A DNA stretch of 64,000 bases from Gordonia polyisoprenivorans NBRC 16320 = JCM 10675 (GCF_000241325.1 NZ_BAEI01000068.1:1-64000), one strand, 5' to 3'. Positions 52,920 to 62,395 are shown, counted from the first letter of the stretch. The notes: generated from the sequence alone by a model not told the origin. Translations and numbers: made by a program.

Positions 52920-54158
52920 TCAGCTCAGTGCGTCGCCGATGCGGCTCGCGAGGTCGCCGACCTCTGCGGTGCTCATCACGAAGGCCGGGGAGATCTGCAG
53001 GGCGCCCTGCCCGGCGGCACGTCCGCTCACCCCGTGCCTGCGCATGGCCGCCACCGCGTCCTGGGCACGTGCGGGATCGGCGAGCTGGACGGCGCTGACC
53101 GCGCCCAACCCGGTGCGGACCTCGCTCACGGCGTCGAGATCGGCGAGCGGGCGTAGCGCCGTCGCCAGATCGGTCTCCAGACGCGTCGCCTCGGCGAGCA
53201 GGCCCTCGCGTTCGATGATGTCGAGATTGGCCATCGCCGCCGCGGCGGCACCGGCGTGACCGCCATAGGTGTAGCCGTGTCGCCACCAGACGCCGCCGGC
53301 GTAGAACGGCTCGGCGATCCGTGGTGCGATGAACACCGCGCCCATCGGCACGTACCCCGACGTCAGTCCCTTGGCGGTGGTCATCAGATCCGGTTGCAGA
53401 TCGAACCGGGACGACGCGAACCAGCTGTCGCCACCGATGCGACCGAAACCGGTGACCACCTCGTCGGCGACGAACAGCACGTCGTGGTCACGGCAGATCT
53501 GGCGCACCTCGGCGAGATACCCCTCGGGCGGCAGGTACACCCCGCCGGCGCCGATGATCGGTTCGCAGAAGAAGGCGGCCACCCGATCGGCGCCGACCCG
53601 TTCGATGAGCCCGAGCAGACTCTTGGCGTCGTCCCAGTCGACCGACTCCGCGTCGGGCATGAGTTGTCCGTAGCCGTCGTGGTTTGCCGGGATACCGGCC
53701 AGCGAGGTACCCGCGACATGCATGCCGTGGTAGGCCTTGGTGCGGCCGACGAGCAAGGTCTTCTCCGGCTTGCCGACCTCGGTCCAGTACCGTCGCGCCA
53801 GCTTGGCCGCGGTGTCGACGGAATCGCTACCGCCGGAGGTGAAGAAGATCTTGCTGCCGGGTACCGGTGCCAGCGCGGCGAGCCGGTCGGCGAGGGTGTC
53901 GGTGACATCGGCGGTGAGGTCACCGAATCCGGAGTAATGGGCCAACGTCGCCAATTGTGTGCGCACGGCGTCGGCGATCTCGGTGCGACCGTGACCGACG
54001 TTGGTGAACCACAGTCCCGCCGTGGCGTCGAGGTAGGAGTTGCCCTGCGCATCCCAGATGCGCGCCCCCTCACCGCGGGTGACGACGAACGGACCGTTGG
54101 TACTCACCGAACCCATGTCGGCGAAGCCATGCCACAGCGAACCAGCCATGGTCACCAT
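52920..54158 (-). CDS. Class III pyridoxal-phosphate aminotransferase
   Basis: A 412-residue aminotransferase of the acetylornithine/omega-amino-acid type. FFTSGGSDSVDTAAKLARRYW is the phosphate-binding area, VLFVADEVVTGFGRIG holds the cofactor Asp, and the PLP Lys is in LMTTAKGLTSGYVPMGAVF. The closest functions are beta-alanine, GABA or diamine transaminases; the substrate cannot be fixed. ATG 54158 and 54149 are both possible. The much longer open frame upstream overlaps hrpA and is rejected. Confidence 0.85.
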   Translation of the reverse strand: MVTMAGSLWHGFADMGSVSTNGPFVVTRGEGARIWDAQGNSYLDATAGLWFTNVGHGRTEIADAVRTQLATLAHYSGFGDLTADVTDTLADRLAALAPVPGSKIFFTSGGSDSVDTAAKLARRYWTEVGKPEKTLLVGRTKAYHGMHVAGTSLAGIPANHDGYGQLMPDAESVDWDDAKSLLGLIERVGADRVAAFFCEPIIGAGGVYLPPEGYLAEVRQICRDHDVLFVADEVVTGFGRIGGDSWFASSRFDLQPDLMTTAKGLTSGYVPMGAVFIAPRIAEPFYAGGVWWRHGYTYGGHAGAAAAAMANLDIIEREGLLAEATRLETDLATALRPLADLDAVSEVRTGLGAVSAVQLADPARAQDAVAAMRRHGVSGRAAGQGALQISPAFVMSTAEVGDLASRIGDALS

Positions 54159-54254
54159 GATGCCGGTCGCCGCCGTGCACGTGCGTCGCGGGGGCGGGCA
54201 GGAGCCGGTGCGATCCAGCCCACCCCCGCCCGACCCCATATCCTGGAACGCATC

Positions 54255-57200
54255 ATGTCCTCCTCCCCCGCCCGCTCCACCGCTCATCCGGAGGACGTCG
54301 ATCCTCACGAACTGCGCGAGCGCATCGCTCGGCTGAGCATCGTCGACGAGCACTCGTTGGGCCGCAGACTCGACAAACTCGGACTCGACAAACTCAGACT
54401 CGACAAGCGCGGACCGGACAAGCGCGGACCGGACGAACGCGGTACAGCTTCCTCGCCCGAACGTCTGGACGGCCTGCTCCGCGCGATCGAAGGCGCGGAG
54501 AAACGGATCGCTGCTCGACGTGCTGCGATCCCGGTCATCGAGTATCCGGCGGAGCTCCCGGTGTCGGCGGCGCGTGCGGAGATCGCCGCGGCGATCGCCG
54601 AGCATCAGGTGGTCGTCGTCGCCGGGGAGACCGGGTCGGGCAAGACCACCCAGTTGCCGAAGATCTGCCTCGAGCTCGGCCGCGGTGTGCGGGGGGCGAT
54701 CGGTCACACCCAACCCCGTCGGATCGCGGCCAGTTCGGTGGCGCGCCGGATCGCCGACGAGACGGGCACCCACATCGGCGACGCCATCGGTTACTCCGTG
54801 CGGTTCTCCGATCGTTCGGGTGCCGACACGCTGGTGAAGGTGATGACCGACGGCATCCTGCTGCGGGAGATCTCCTCGGACCCGATGCTGCGGCACTACG
54901 ACACGATCATCGTCGACGAGGCCCACGAACGCAGTCTCAACATCGATTTCATCCTCGGTTATCTGCGCCGCCTGCTGCCCCGCCGGCCCGACCTCAAGGT
55001 CATCATCACCTCGGCGACCATCGAACCCGACCGATTCGCACGGCATTTCGCCACCGCCGATACCGAGGTGCCGATCCTCGAGGTGTCGGGGCGCACGTAT
55101 CCGGTCGAGGTGCGGTATCGCCCGCTGTCACTGCGGGAAGACCCTGATTCCGGCGACGACGCCGGTGGCGGCGAGCACGCCGATCTCGATCTGTTCGAGG
55201 GGATCGACGCCGCAATCGGCGAGTTGTGGGGCGCGAATGGTCGCGGGGACATCCTGGTGTTCCTGCCCACCGAACGCGACATCAGAGAGGCCGCGGCAGT
55301 GCTGTCGCGTCGTGTCGCCGCGGGCGCGGAGGTGGTTCCGCTGTTCGCGCGGTTGTCCATCGCCGACCAACAGAAGGTGTTCTCGCCGTCGGACGGCCGT
55401 CGAATCGTGTTGGCCACCAACGTGGCCGAGACATCGCTGACGGTTCCGGGCATTCGCTACGTCATCGATTCGGGGACCGCACGCATCTCCCGCTATTCGA
55501 CGCGCACGAAGGTGCTCCGGCTGCCGATCGAACCCATCTCGCAGGCCAGCGCCCGCCAGCGTGCCGGGCGCTGCGGGCGCGTCGCGCCCGGCGTGTGTAT
55601 CCGGCTGTACTCCGAGGCGGACTTCGACGCCCGGCCCGCCTTCACCGATCCGGAGATCCTGCGCACCAACCTGGCGTCGGTGATCCTGCAGATGACCGCG
55701 CTGCGCCTCGGCGACATCGCCGACTTCCCGTTCGTGCAGCCACCCGACGCCCGGGCGATCCGCGACGGCATGGCAGTCCTGGGTGAACTGGGCGCGATCA
55801 CCACCGGCGGCCAGAAGACGCGTGGCACAGCGCGGTCGGACTCCGGCACTGCCCGGTCGGACTCCGGCACGGCGCCCCGGCTGACGCCGGTCGGCGCGAC
55901 GATGGCGCGCATTCCGGTCGATCCGCGGATCGCTCGCATGCTCGTCGGCGCCCGCGACGAGGGATGTCTGGAGCACGTGCTCGTCATTGCTGCGGCATTG
56001 TCGCTGCCCGATGTCCGTGAGCGACCGGCCGAACATCGGGAGGCCGCCGACGCCGCGCATCGTCGCTTTGCGGTCCCGGGCTCGGATTTCCTCGCCTACC
56101 CGGCGCTGTGGGCGTATCTGCAGGAGAAGCGCAAAGAGCTGTCGGGCAATCAATTCCGGCGGATGTGCGAGCGCGAGTTCCTGCACTATCTGCGCATCCG
56201 GGAATGGCAGGACCTGCATCGGCAGTTGCGCGGCATCGTCTCCGACCTCGACTGGGAGACTCCACGCACCGAGATCGATGCCGATGCGATCCATCGCGCG
56301 ATCCTCGCCGGGCTGCTCGGCAACATCGCCGCACGCAATGCCGAGGGCCGCGAATACACCGGAGCCCGCAACACCACGCTGATGATCTTCCCCGGGTCGT
56401 CGGTCGCCAAGAAGCCGCCCGCGTTCCTGATGGCGGCCGAGATCATCGAGACGTCACGGTTGTTCGCGCACACCGTGGCCGGGGTGGACCCGTTGTGGGT
56501 GGAACGGTTGGCCGGCGACCTGGTCAAACGCACCTACAGCGAGCCGCACTGGTCGTCGCGGCGGGGCGCGGCGATGGCCTACGAACGCATCACCCTCTAC
56601 GGGGTCACCCTCGTCGCACGACGCCGGGTGACCTATGGCCCCATCGACCCCGAGGTCTCCCGGGAGTTGTTCCTCCGGCACGCCCTGGTCGAGGGCGACT
56701 GGAAGACCGACCACGAGTTCTTCCACCGGAATCGGCAACTGCTCAGCGACGCCGCCGATGTCGAGCACCGCGCCCGACGGCGCGATGTGGTGATCTCCGA
56801 GGAGCAACTGTTCGAGTTCTACGATCAGCGCATCCCTGCCGAGGTGACCTCGGCGCGACATTTCGACTCCTGGTGGAAGAAGACGCGGTCGGCGCAACCG
56901 CATCTGCTCGACCTGACCGCGGCCGATGTGGCGGCTGACGTCGCCGTCGCCGACACCGACTATCCGGGGTTCTGGCAGCAGGGCCAGACCCGTCTGGAGC
57001 TGCGGTATCGTTTCGAGCCCGGCGCGCCCGACGACGGCGTCACCGTCGTCATCCCGAAAGATCTTCTGCCCCATGTACGCAACGCCGGCTTCGATTGGCT
57101 GGTCCCGGGGATGCGCTCGGAGTTGGCGACCGAACTCGTCAAGACCCTGCCGAAGTCGCTGCGCAAGACGATGGCACCGGCCCAACGTTTCGCCGATCTG

Positions 57201-58307
57201 GCGCTCTCTCGGCTGACCCCACGCTCGGAGCCGCTGATCCGCGGTCTGGCCCGGGAGTTGTCGACCATCACCCGTCACTCGGTCTCGCCCGCCGACTTCG
57301 ACCCCGACCGACTCCCGACGCATCTGCGCATCCACTTCGCGGTCGTCGACGACAAGGGCGAGATCCTCACCCGTACTTCATCGTTCGCCGAACTGTCGGA
57401 ACCGACATCCGCCGCCACCACACAGACGGCCACACCGGTGTACACCACGTGGACCGACGAGGGCATCGGAACACTCGCGCCGAGCGAGACCGCCGACGTC
57501 GCCGGGCAGACCATCACCCGCTACCCGACTCTGCACGTGACCCACCGCGCCGGCCATCCCGACGGGGTCTCGGTTGTCCGGGCGGCGACCACCACCGAGG
57601 CGAGCACCGCCCTGGCCGGCGGCGTGATCGTGTTGTTGGAGAACACGATCCCCGCATTGAGTCCGAAAGCCGCCTCCGGACTGGACCCTGCCGGACGGAT
57701 CGCGTTGAGCCAGAGCCCCTATCGGGAGCCGGCGCGGTTGTTCGGCGATTGCACACGCCGAGCGATCCGTGATCTCGTGGAGCCCGACGAACTGCGCGTC
57801 GTACGTTCGCCCCAGGCGTTCGCCGCGCTCGCCCAACGGCTGCGGCCAGCGGTGACCGACGCCGCTCCGGAGTATCTCCGCCTCGCGGTCGACGTCCTGC
57901 GGGAGTTGGTGGCACTGCGCGGTGTGATCGACACCCATTCGGGGCAACTCGCCGCCGACGACGTCGCCGAACAGCTCGGCCATCTGGTGTTCGACGGCTT
58001 CGTCGCCGCCACCCCACGGGAGCACCTGGCGGAGGTGCCCCGCTATCTGCGCGCTGCCCGTGAGCGCCTGGAGCATCTGCCGGCATCCGCCGCGCGGGAC
58101 CGCGCCGGCATGGAGGCACTGGATCGGGTGGTGGAGCGCTGGAACCAGCGGCTCGCGCAGGTGCCCGACGGCAGGCGAGACGCGGTCAACGAACAGGCGC
58201 ACTGGCTCGTCGAGGAATTGCGGGTCGGTCTGTTCGCGCAGCGACTGGGCACGCGTTATCCGATCTCGGAGAAACGGGCGCTACGGACCCTGGACCGACT
58301 CGGCTGA
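54255..58307 (+). CDS. hrpA: ATP-dependent RNA helicase HrpA
   Basis: A 1350-residue DEAH helicase. Motif I is VVVAGETGSGKTTQLP, motif II is IIVDEAHERSLN, motif III is SATIE and motif VI is QRAGRCGRVAPG. The helicase-associated, OB and DUF3418 domains fill the C-terminal half. In E. coli HrpA rescues stalled ribosomes and processes mRNA. Residues about 39-63 contain five pentapeptide repeats and about 524-540 a GTARSDS repeat. ATG 54255 follows TATCCT by 10 nt. Its end overlaps convergent nrdR by 27 nt. Confidence 0.92.
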   Translation: MSSSPARSTAHPEDVDPHELRERIARLSIVDEHSLGRRLDKLGLDKLRLDKRGPDKRGPDERGTASSPERLDGLLRAIEGAEKRIAARRAAIPVIEYPAELPVSAARAEIAAAIAEHQVVVVAGETGSGKTTQLPKICLELGRGVRGAIGHTQPRRIAASSVARRIADETGTHIGDAIGYSVRFSDRSGADTLVKVMTDGILLREISSDPMLRHYDTIIVDEAHERSLNIDFILGYLRRLLPRRPDLKVIITSATIEPDRFARHFATADTEVPILEVSGRTYPVEVRYRPLSLREDPDSGDDAGGGEHADLDLFEGIDAAIGELWGANGRGDILVFLPTERDIREAAAVLSRRVAAGAEVVPLFARLSIADQQKVFSPSDGRRIVLATNVAETSLTVPGIRYVIDSGTARISRYSTRTKVLRLPIEPISQASARQRAGRCGRVAPGVCIRLYSEADFDARPAFTDPEILRTNLASVILQMTALRLGDIADFPFVQPPDARAIRDGMAVLGELGAITTGGQKTRGTARSDSGTARSDSGTAPRLTPVGATMARIPVDPRIARMLVGARDEGCLEHVLVIAAALSLPDVRERPAEHREAADAAHRRFAVPGSDFLAYPALWAYLQEKRKELSGNQFRRMCEREFLHYLRIREWQDLHRQLRGIVSDLDWETPRTEIDADAIHRAILAGLLGNIAARNAEGREYTGARNTTLMIFPGSSVAKKPPAFLMAAEIIETSRLFAHTVAGVDPLWVERLAGDLVKRTYSEPHWSSRRGAAMAYERITLYGVTLVARRRVTYGPIDPEVSRELFLRHALVEGDWKTDHEFFHRNRQLLSDAADVEHRARRRDVVISEEQLFEFYDQRIPAEVTSARHFDSWWKKTRSAQPHLLDLTAADVAADVAVADTDYPGFWQQGQTRLELRYRFEPGAPDDGVTVVIPKDLLPHVRNAGFDWLVPGMRSELATELVKTLPKSLRKTMAPAQRFADLALSRLTPRSEPLIRGLARELSTITRHSVSPADFDPDRLPTHLRIHFAVVDDKGEILTRTSSFAELSEPTSAATTQTATPVYTTWTDEGIGTLAPSETADVAGQTITRYPTLHVTHRAGHPDGVSVVRAATTTEASTALAGGVIVLLENTIPALSPKAASGLDPAGRIALSQSPYREPARLFGDCTRRAIRDLVEPDELRVVRSPQAFAALAQRLRPAVTDAAPEYLRLAVDVLRELVALRGVIDTHSGQLAADDVAEQLGHLVFDGFVAATPREHLAEVPRYLRAARERLEHLPASAARDRAGMEALDRVVERWNQRLAQVPDGRRDAVNEQAHWLVEELRVGLFAQRLGTRYPISEKRALRTLDRLG
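54369..54443 (+). repeat. Five 15-bp tandem units inside hrpA
   Basis: Units start at 54369, 54384, 54399, 54414 and 54429 and encode LDKLG, LDKLR, LDKRG, PDKRG and PDERG. Neighbouring units differ by few bases, indicating stepwise expansion. The segment is highly charged and precedes the helicase domain. Confidence 0.88.
55824..55865 (+). repeat. Two 21-bp tandem units inside hrpA
   Basis: Copies at 55824-55844 and 55845-55865 both encode GTARSDS, followed by a partial third copy. They lie in a loop after the helicase core. Confidence 0.8.
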
Positions 58308-58787
58308 CACGACGCCGGCTGCGGGCGTCGTCCGGCCGTGGGTCAGATTGCCCTGCAGGTCGTCGATCTCGCGTTGGAAGTCCTCGAGGGAATCGAACGA
58401 GCGGTACACCGACGCGAATCGCAGGTAGGCGACCTCATCGAGGTCGCGCAAGGGTTTGAGGATCGCCAATCCGACCTCGTTGCTGGGGATCTCGGCGACT
58501 CCGGAGGCCCGAACGGTCTCCTCGACCTGTTGGGCGAGCTGCGCGAGATCGTCCTCGTCGACCTGGCGTCCCTGACACGCGCGTCGGACCCCACGCATCA
58601 CTTTCTCGCGGCTGAAGGGCTCGGTGACGCCATTGCGTTTGACGACGGCCAGGACAGCGGTCTCCACCGTCGAGAACCGGCGACCGCATGCGCTGCAGGA
58701 GCGGCGCCGACGGATCGCCTGCCCCTCGTCGGCAACTCGGGAGTCGATGACCTTGGTGTCATCATTCCTGCAGAACGGGCAGCGCAT
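58281..58787 (-). CDS. nrdR: Transcriptional repressor NrdR
   Basis: A 168-residue regulator of ribonucleotide reductase genes. The N-terminal zinc ribbon has CPFC and CSACGRRF; an ATP-cone domain follows (VVKRNGVTEPFSREKVMRGVRRAC). ATG 58787 is preceded by TATTGT at 6 nt, a leaderless arrangement; the frame upstream is not homologous. The last 27 nt overlap the end of hrpA. In M. tuberculosis it is also beside the LysM gene and lexA. Confidence 0.94.
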   Translation of the reverse strand: MRCPFCRNDDTKVIDSRVADEGQAIRRRRSCSACGRRFSTVETAVLAVVKRNGVTEPFSREKVMRGVRRACQGRQVDEDDLAQLAQQVEETVRASGVAEIPSNEVGLAILKPLRDLDEVAYLRFASVYRSFDSLEDFQREIDDLQGNLTHGRTTPAAGVVSAESVQGP

Positions 58788-58845
58788 ACACCGACAATAC
58801 CGCCCCACCGCGGTGGAACAGCCGTGTGATCGCCTACCCCGGTCG

Positions 58846-59490
58846 TCACCGGTAGGCGGGTACCAGCAGTGCCTGACCGACCTGGAGCCCGCTGCCGGAC
58901 ATCTCGTTCATCCGCGCGATCTCGTCGATGACGGCCTGCCGGGGCAGGTCGGGCGCGACCCGTGCGGCAACCGAGTTCAGCGATTCCCCGGCACGTACGT
59001 GCACGACCTCGGTGGCCGCGGGCGCCGGCGTGGTCGACTGCTGGTAGTCGCTACCGGCCACGGCCACCAGCCACACCAGCAGCGCCAGGGCGACACCGGT
59101 CAGCACGGCCACCATCGCACCGGTACGGCGAGCGGTGCGGTGCGCGGTGACCCGCGGGCCGACCGGAGTTGCGCAACGGGTGCCCGCAACCGCCGGAAGG
59201 CGGCGCGCACCGGTCCGGGCCGGGCCCGCATATGCCGGTCGTCGGCGGGCCGGGTCGCGCTCGAGTGTGCGCCGCTCCGGGAGGCGACGGTCGGACGACC
59301 GGTGTTCGGGCGCGCGGTGTTCGGGCGCGCGGTGTTCGGGCGCGCGGTGTTCGAGCACCCGGTGTTCGACGGTTGCGCGGGCCGGCATCGACGCCCCGCG
59401 GCGAACGGCGGCGGCGCGGTGAGCCGTCCGGCGGGACCGAACGGGCAGGTCGTTGGTGCCCGGCGCGGTGGGCAGAAGTACGGTCGGCAT
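58846..59490 (-). CDS. LysM-domain membrane protein (Rv2719c type)
   Basis: A 214-residue protein. The first about 120 residues are very Arg/Pro-rich and hold EHRAP repeats; one transmembrane helix follows (VAVLTGVALALLVWLVAVAG), then a LysM domain (HVRAGESLNSVAARV...MSGSGLQVGQALLVPA) exposed to the cell wall. The Rv2719c homologue is DNA-damage induced and affects division. The divergent lexA and intervening SOS boxes suggest the same here. Confidence 0.85.
   Translation of the reverse strand: MPTVLLPTAPGTNDLPVRSRRTAHRAAAVRRGASMPARATVEHRVLEHRAPEHRAPEHRAPEHRSSDRRLPERRTLERDPARRRPAYAGPARTGARRLPAVAGTRCATPVGPRVTAHRTARRTGAMVAVLTGVALALLVWLVAVAGSDYQQSTTPAPAATEVVHVRAGESLNSVAARVAPDLPRQAVIDEIARMNEMSGSGLQVGQALLVPAYR
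59301..59360 (-). repeat. 15-bp tandem repeats (EHRAP) in the LysM gene
   Basis: Three identical units (59301-59315, 59316-59330, 59331-59345) and a diverged fourth (59346-59360) encode Glu-His-Arg-Ala-Pro on the minus strand, in the cytoplasmic tail. Confidence 0.88.
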
Positions 59491-59519
59491 GGCGTCTCCC
59501 TATCTCGATCATGCATTCG

Positions 59520-59535
59520 AAGAACGGATGTTCGA
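59520..59535. promoter_or_regulatory. SOS box 1 (near the LysM gene)
   Basis: AAGAACGGATGTTCGA matches the actinobacterial LexA site TCGAAC-N4-GTTCGA with two mismatches. It lies 30 nt upstream of the LysM start. Confidence 0.55.
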
Positions 59536-59572
59536 GTTCTACCACGGGGCACCGACAATTTCTCGCGACACG

Positions 59573-59588
59573 TCGAACACATGTTTGA
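59573..59588. promoter_or_regulatory. SOS box 2 (lexA/LysM spacer)
   Basis: TCGAACACATGTTTGA matches TCGAAC-N4-GTTCGA with one mismatch. It lies 111 nt upstream of lexA and 83 nt upstream of the LysM start, so it can serve both. Confidence 0.72.
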
Positions 59589-59698
59589 GGTTGCCTGTCG
59601 CCTCGGCTACCCTGGCCGGTGTTCAGCTCTCCACAGGGCCCGTCAACCAGGGCGTACCCCGCGAGGATGTGCGCACCGACCGAAAGGATGCGAACCCC

Positions 59699-60430
59699 AT
59701 GAGTGAGAAGAAGGGCCGCTCGGGTGACCCCGACGCGGCGACCGTCACCGATCCGGACGACGCCGTCGCGACCGGCCCGATCGATCCCGCGGCCGTCGAG
59801 GCCGCGCTCACCCCGCGCCAGAAGGGCGTGCTCGATGTGATCCGCAAGTCCGTGCGCGAACGCGGGTATCCGCCGAGCATCCGCGAGATCGGCGACGCCG
59901 TCGGCCTGGCGTCGACCTCATCGGTCGCGCATCAGCTGCGAACCCTCGAGCGCAAGGGTCTGCTCAAACGCGATCACAACCGACCCCGCGCGGTGAACGT
60001 CCAGGACGGCGATCCCACGCCCACCGACGACAACCCGAATGCGTCGAACCTCCCCACGCCGACGTTCGTGCCGGTTCTGGGACGTATCGCGGCCGGCGGG
60101 CCGATCCTGGCCGAGGAGGCCGTCGAGGATGTCTTCCCGCTGCCGCGTGAACTCGTTGGCGACGGGTCACTGTTCCTGCTGCGCGTCGTCGGTGAATCGA
60201 TGATCGACGCGGCCATCTGCGACGGCGACTGGGTGGTCGTTCGTCAACAGAACGTCGCCGACAACGGCGACATCGTCGCGGCGATGATCGACGGCGAGGC
60301 GACGGTCAAGACCTTCAAGCGCAAGGACGGCCATGTGTGGCTGATGCCGCACAACGACCTGTTCGAGCCCATCCCCGGCGACGACGCCGCGGTGCTGGGC
60401 AAGGTCGTGACGGTGATGCGCCGCATCTGA
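59699..60430 (+). CDS. lexA: SOS repressor LexA
   Basis: A 243-residue self-cleaving repressor. The helix-turn-helix is in RERGYPPSIREIGDAVGLASTSSVAHQL; the cleavage site is Ala-Gly in RIAAGGPIL; the catalytic Ser is in VVGESMID and the Lys in EATVKTFKR. The first about 33 residues are an acidic extension. CGAAAGGA precedes ATG 59699. Autoregulation is expected from the SOS boxes upstream. Confidence 0.96.
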   Translation: MSEKKGRSGDPDAATVTDPDDAVATGPIDPAAVEAALTPRQKGVLDVIRKSVRERGYPPSIREIGDAVGLASTSSVAHQLRTLERKGLLKRDHNRPRAVNVQDGDPTPTDDNPNASNLPTPTFVPVLGRIAAGGPILAEEAVEDVFPLPRELVGDGSLFLLRVVGESMIDAAICDGDWVVVRQQNVADNGDIVAAMIDGEATVKTFKRKDGHVWLMPHNDLFEPIPGDDAAVLGKVVTVMRRI

Positions 60431-60467
60431 GCGGAGTCACACCCGCCGGCCCGCTCAGCCGAACGGC

Positions 60468-62192
60468 TCAGCTGCGCAACGCTTCCGCGGCCGCGGCACG
60501 CGCATCGGCCGGTGAGGCGGTCGCCAGTGCAGCCTGCGCGGCGGAGCGGCACGCCTCGCGGTCGACCTCGGCGAGCTTCGCTCCCACCGCGGGCGCCGCG
60601 GCCGGGGCGCTCGACAGCGAGGTGACGCCGAGCCCGACCAGGACACACGCGAGCAGCGGATCGGCGGCGGCCTCGCCGCACACCCCGACCGGTGTCGCAC
60701 TGCGGGTGCCCGCCTCGGCGACGGTGGCGATCAGCGAGAGCACCGCAGGCTGCCACGGGTCGGTGAGCCCGGCGAGCTCGGCCGACATCCGGTCGGCGGC
60801 CATCGTGTACTGCGTGAGATCGTTGGTGCCGATCGAGACGAAGTCGACCTCGGCGAGGATCGCCGGAGCGAGGATCGCCGCCGAGGGGATCTCGATCATC
60901 ACCCCCGCCACCAGCCCGCGACCGCGGACCTCGGCGGCGAATTCGGCGGCTTCGGCGGCCGAGGCGATCATCGGCGCCATCACCCAGGGCGTGGTGCCGG
61001 TCGCCTGCGCGGCGCGGGCGATCGCGTCGAGTTGACCGGTACGGATCTCGGGATGTGTCGCGGCGATCCGGTTGCCTCGTACGCCCAGTGCGGGATTCGC
61101 CTCGGTGCCGTGATCGACGAACTTCAGCGGCTTGTCCGAGCCGGCATCGAGCGTCCGGACCACGACCTTCTTGCCGTCGAAGGCCTCGATGACCTCGCGA
61201 TAGAGCGCTGCCTGCTCGTCCACCGACGGTTCGTCGGCCCGATCGAGGAAGGCGAGTTCGGTGCGGAACAGACCGACCCCCTCGACGGGGTACGCCGTCG
61301 CCGCCCGCGCCGAGACGCCGTCGGCGACGTTCGCCAGGATGGCCACCTCCACACCATCGGCGGTGCGCCCGGGCCCGGTCCATCCCGCGATCGCCTCCGC
61401 CTCCCGACGACTCTGCTCCACCTCGTCCCCGGCCCGCGCCGGATCGGGGTGAACGACAACGGTTCCCGCGGTTCCGTCGACGAGAACGGGCGTGCCCGCG
61501 GGTACGTCGTCGAGGCCGGCGACCGCCACCACGCACGGAATCCCCAGTTGGCGGGCGATGATCGCGGTGTGGCTGGTCGGCCCACCGAGCCGGGTGGCCA
61601 ACGCGGTGATCAGTTTCGGATCGAGTCCAGCGGTGTCGGCCGGCGCGAGGTCGTCGGCGAGGAGCACCGACGGCTCGTCGGGCACGGGGACCCCGGGCTC
61701 GGGCTCGCCGAGTACCTCGGCCACCACCCGATCACGGACGTCGTTGAGGTCGGTGATGCGCTCGGCCATGATCCCGCCGAGCTTGGCGAACATCGCGGCG
61801 AACTGTTCGGTGGCCGCGGCGGCCGCGGCCGGGGCCGGGGTCCCGTCGGCGATCAGCTTGGTGACCGTGCCGATCCACCCGCGGTCCTCGGCGAGGCCCG
61901 CGGTGGCGATCAACACCTCTGCGGCGGCACCCGAGGCGTGCGAGGCGCGCGCACGCAGTCGCGCGGCGACCACGGCCGCGGCATCGACGAAGCGGGCCTT
62001 TTCGGCCTCACGGTCGGCCTCGTCCACCACATGTGAGCCCGGATCGGCGGGCTCGACCCTCACCCGCTCGCCCGGACGGACGACCGGCCCGTAGGCCTTG
62101 CCGCCGACGACGGGCGTCCCGTGCAGCGTGGTGTCGGCATCCGACGCACTGCTTTCGGTCTGCGTGTACTGGGGGCGAACCTGTTGATCCAC
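60468..62192 (-). CDS. ptsI: PTS enzyme I (phosphoenolpyruvate-protein phosphotransferase)
   Basis: A 574-residue enzyme that passes phosphate from PEP to HPr. The active His is in LGGPTSHTAIIARQLGIPC; the PEP-binding part has GLFRTELAFLDR, VVRTLDAGSDKPL and SIGTNDLTQYTMAADR. A Ser/Thr-rich N-terminal 20 residues is extra. GGAAAGG precedes GTG 62192. Divergent from the fruR-fruK genes of the fructose PTS. Confidence 0.95.
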   Translation of the reverse strand: MDQQVRPQYTQTESSASDADTTLHGTPVVGGKAYGPVVRPGERVRVEPADPGSHVVDEADREAEKARFVDAAAVVAARLRARASHASGAAAEVLIATAGLAEDRGWIGTVTKLIADGTPAPAAAAAATEQFAAMFAKLGGIMAERITDLNDVRDRVVAEVLGEPEPGVPVPDEPSVLLADDLAPADTAGLDPKLITALATRLGGPTSHTAIIARQLGIPCVVAVAGLDDVPAGTPVLVDGTAGTVVVHPDPARAGDEVEQSRREAEAIAGWTGPGRTADGVEVAILANVADGVSARAATAYPVEGVGLFRTELAFLDRADEPSVDEQAALYREVIEAFDGKKVVVRTLDAGSDKPLKFVDHGTEANPALGVRGNRIAATHPEIRTGQLDAIARAAQATGTTPWVMAPMIASAAEAAEFAAEVRGRGLVAGVMIEIPSAAILAPAILAEVDFVSIGTNDLTQYTMAADRMSAELAGLTDPWQPAVLSLIATVAEAGTRSATPVGVCGEAAADPLLACVLVGLGVTSLSSAPAAAPAVGAKLAEVDREACRSAAQAALATASPADARAAAAEALRS

Positions 62193-62218
62193 GGTTCCGG
62201 CCTTTCCTCGTCCTTCAA

Positions 62219-62250
62219 TGATGCGGTCGTTCGGTGATGCGGTCGTTCGG
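62219..62250 (+). repeat. 16-bp tandem duplication upstream of ptsI
   Basis: TGATGCGGTCGTTCGG is present twice without a gap (62219-62234, 62235-62250); diverged copies follow to about 62310. It occupies the 5' leader region of ptsI. Confidence 0.85.
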
Positions 62251-62383
62251 TGGTGCGTGCGGGCGTTTCGGTGATGCGGGTCGTACTGGTCAAGCGGTCG
62301 TTCTGTGTGATCCGACCAGGCTTCCGATGGATGTGAGACACCGGTACGTCACCACCTCTTGTGATCAAAGTTACAAGAAATCC

Positions 62384-62395
62384 TTGACTTGTCAA
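62384..62395. promoter_or_regulatory. Operator-like dyad in the ptsI/fruR spacer
   Basis: TTGACTTGTCAA is a perfect 5-bp dyad and includes a TTGACT -35 match. A second dyad, CTTGT-N10-ACAAG (62358-62377), lies beside it. The surrounding 62340-62430 stretch is clearly AT-richer than the rest, as expected for a regulated promoter; the DeoR-type regulator encoded next door is the likely binder. Confidence 0.5.

Noticed and set aside
53256..54254. N-terminal extension of the hrpA frame
   Set aside because: Antisense to the aminotransferase and without motifs; ATG 54255 begins the family-like part and follows a -10 box.
54159..55046. N-terminal extension of the aminotransferase frame
   Set aside because: It would overlap hrpA almost entirely; the family start is at about 54158.
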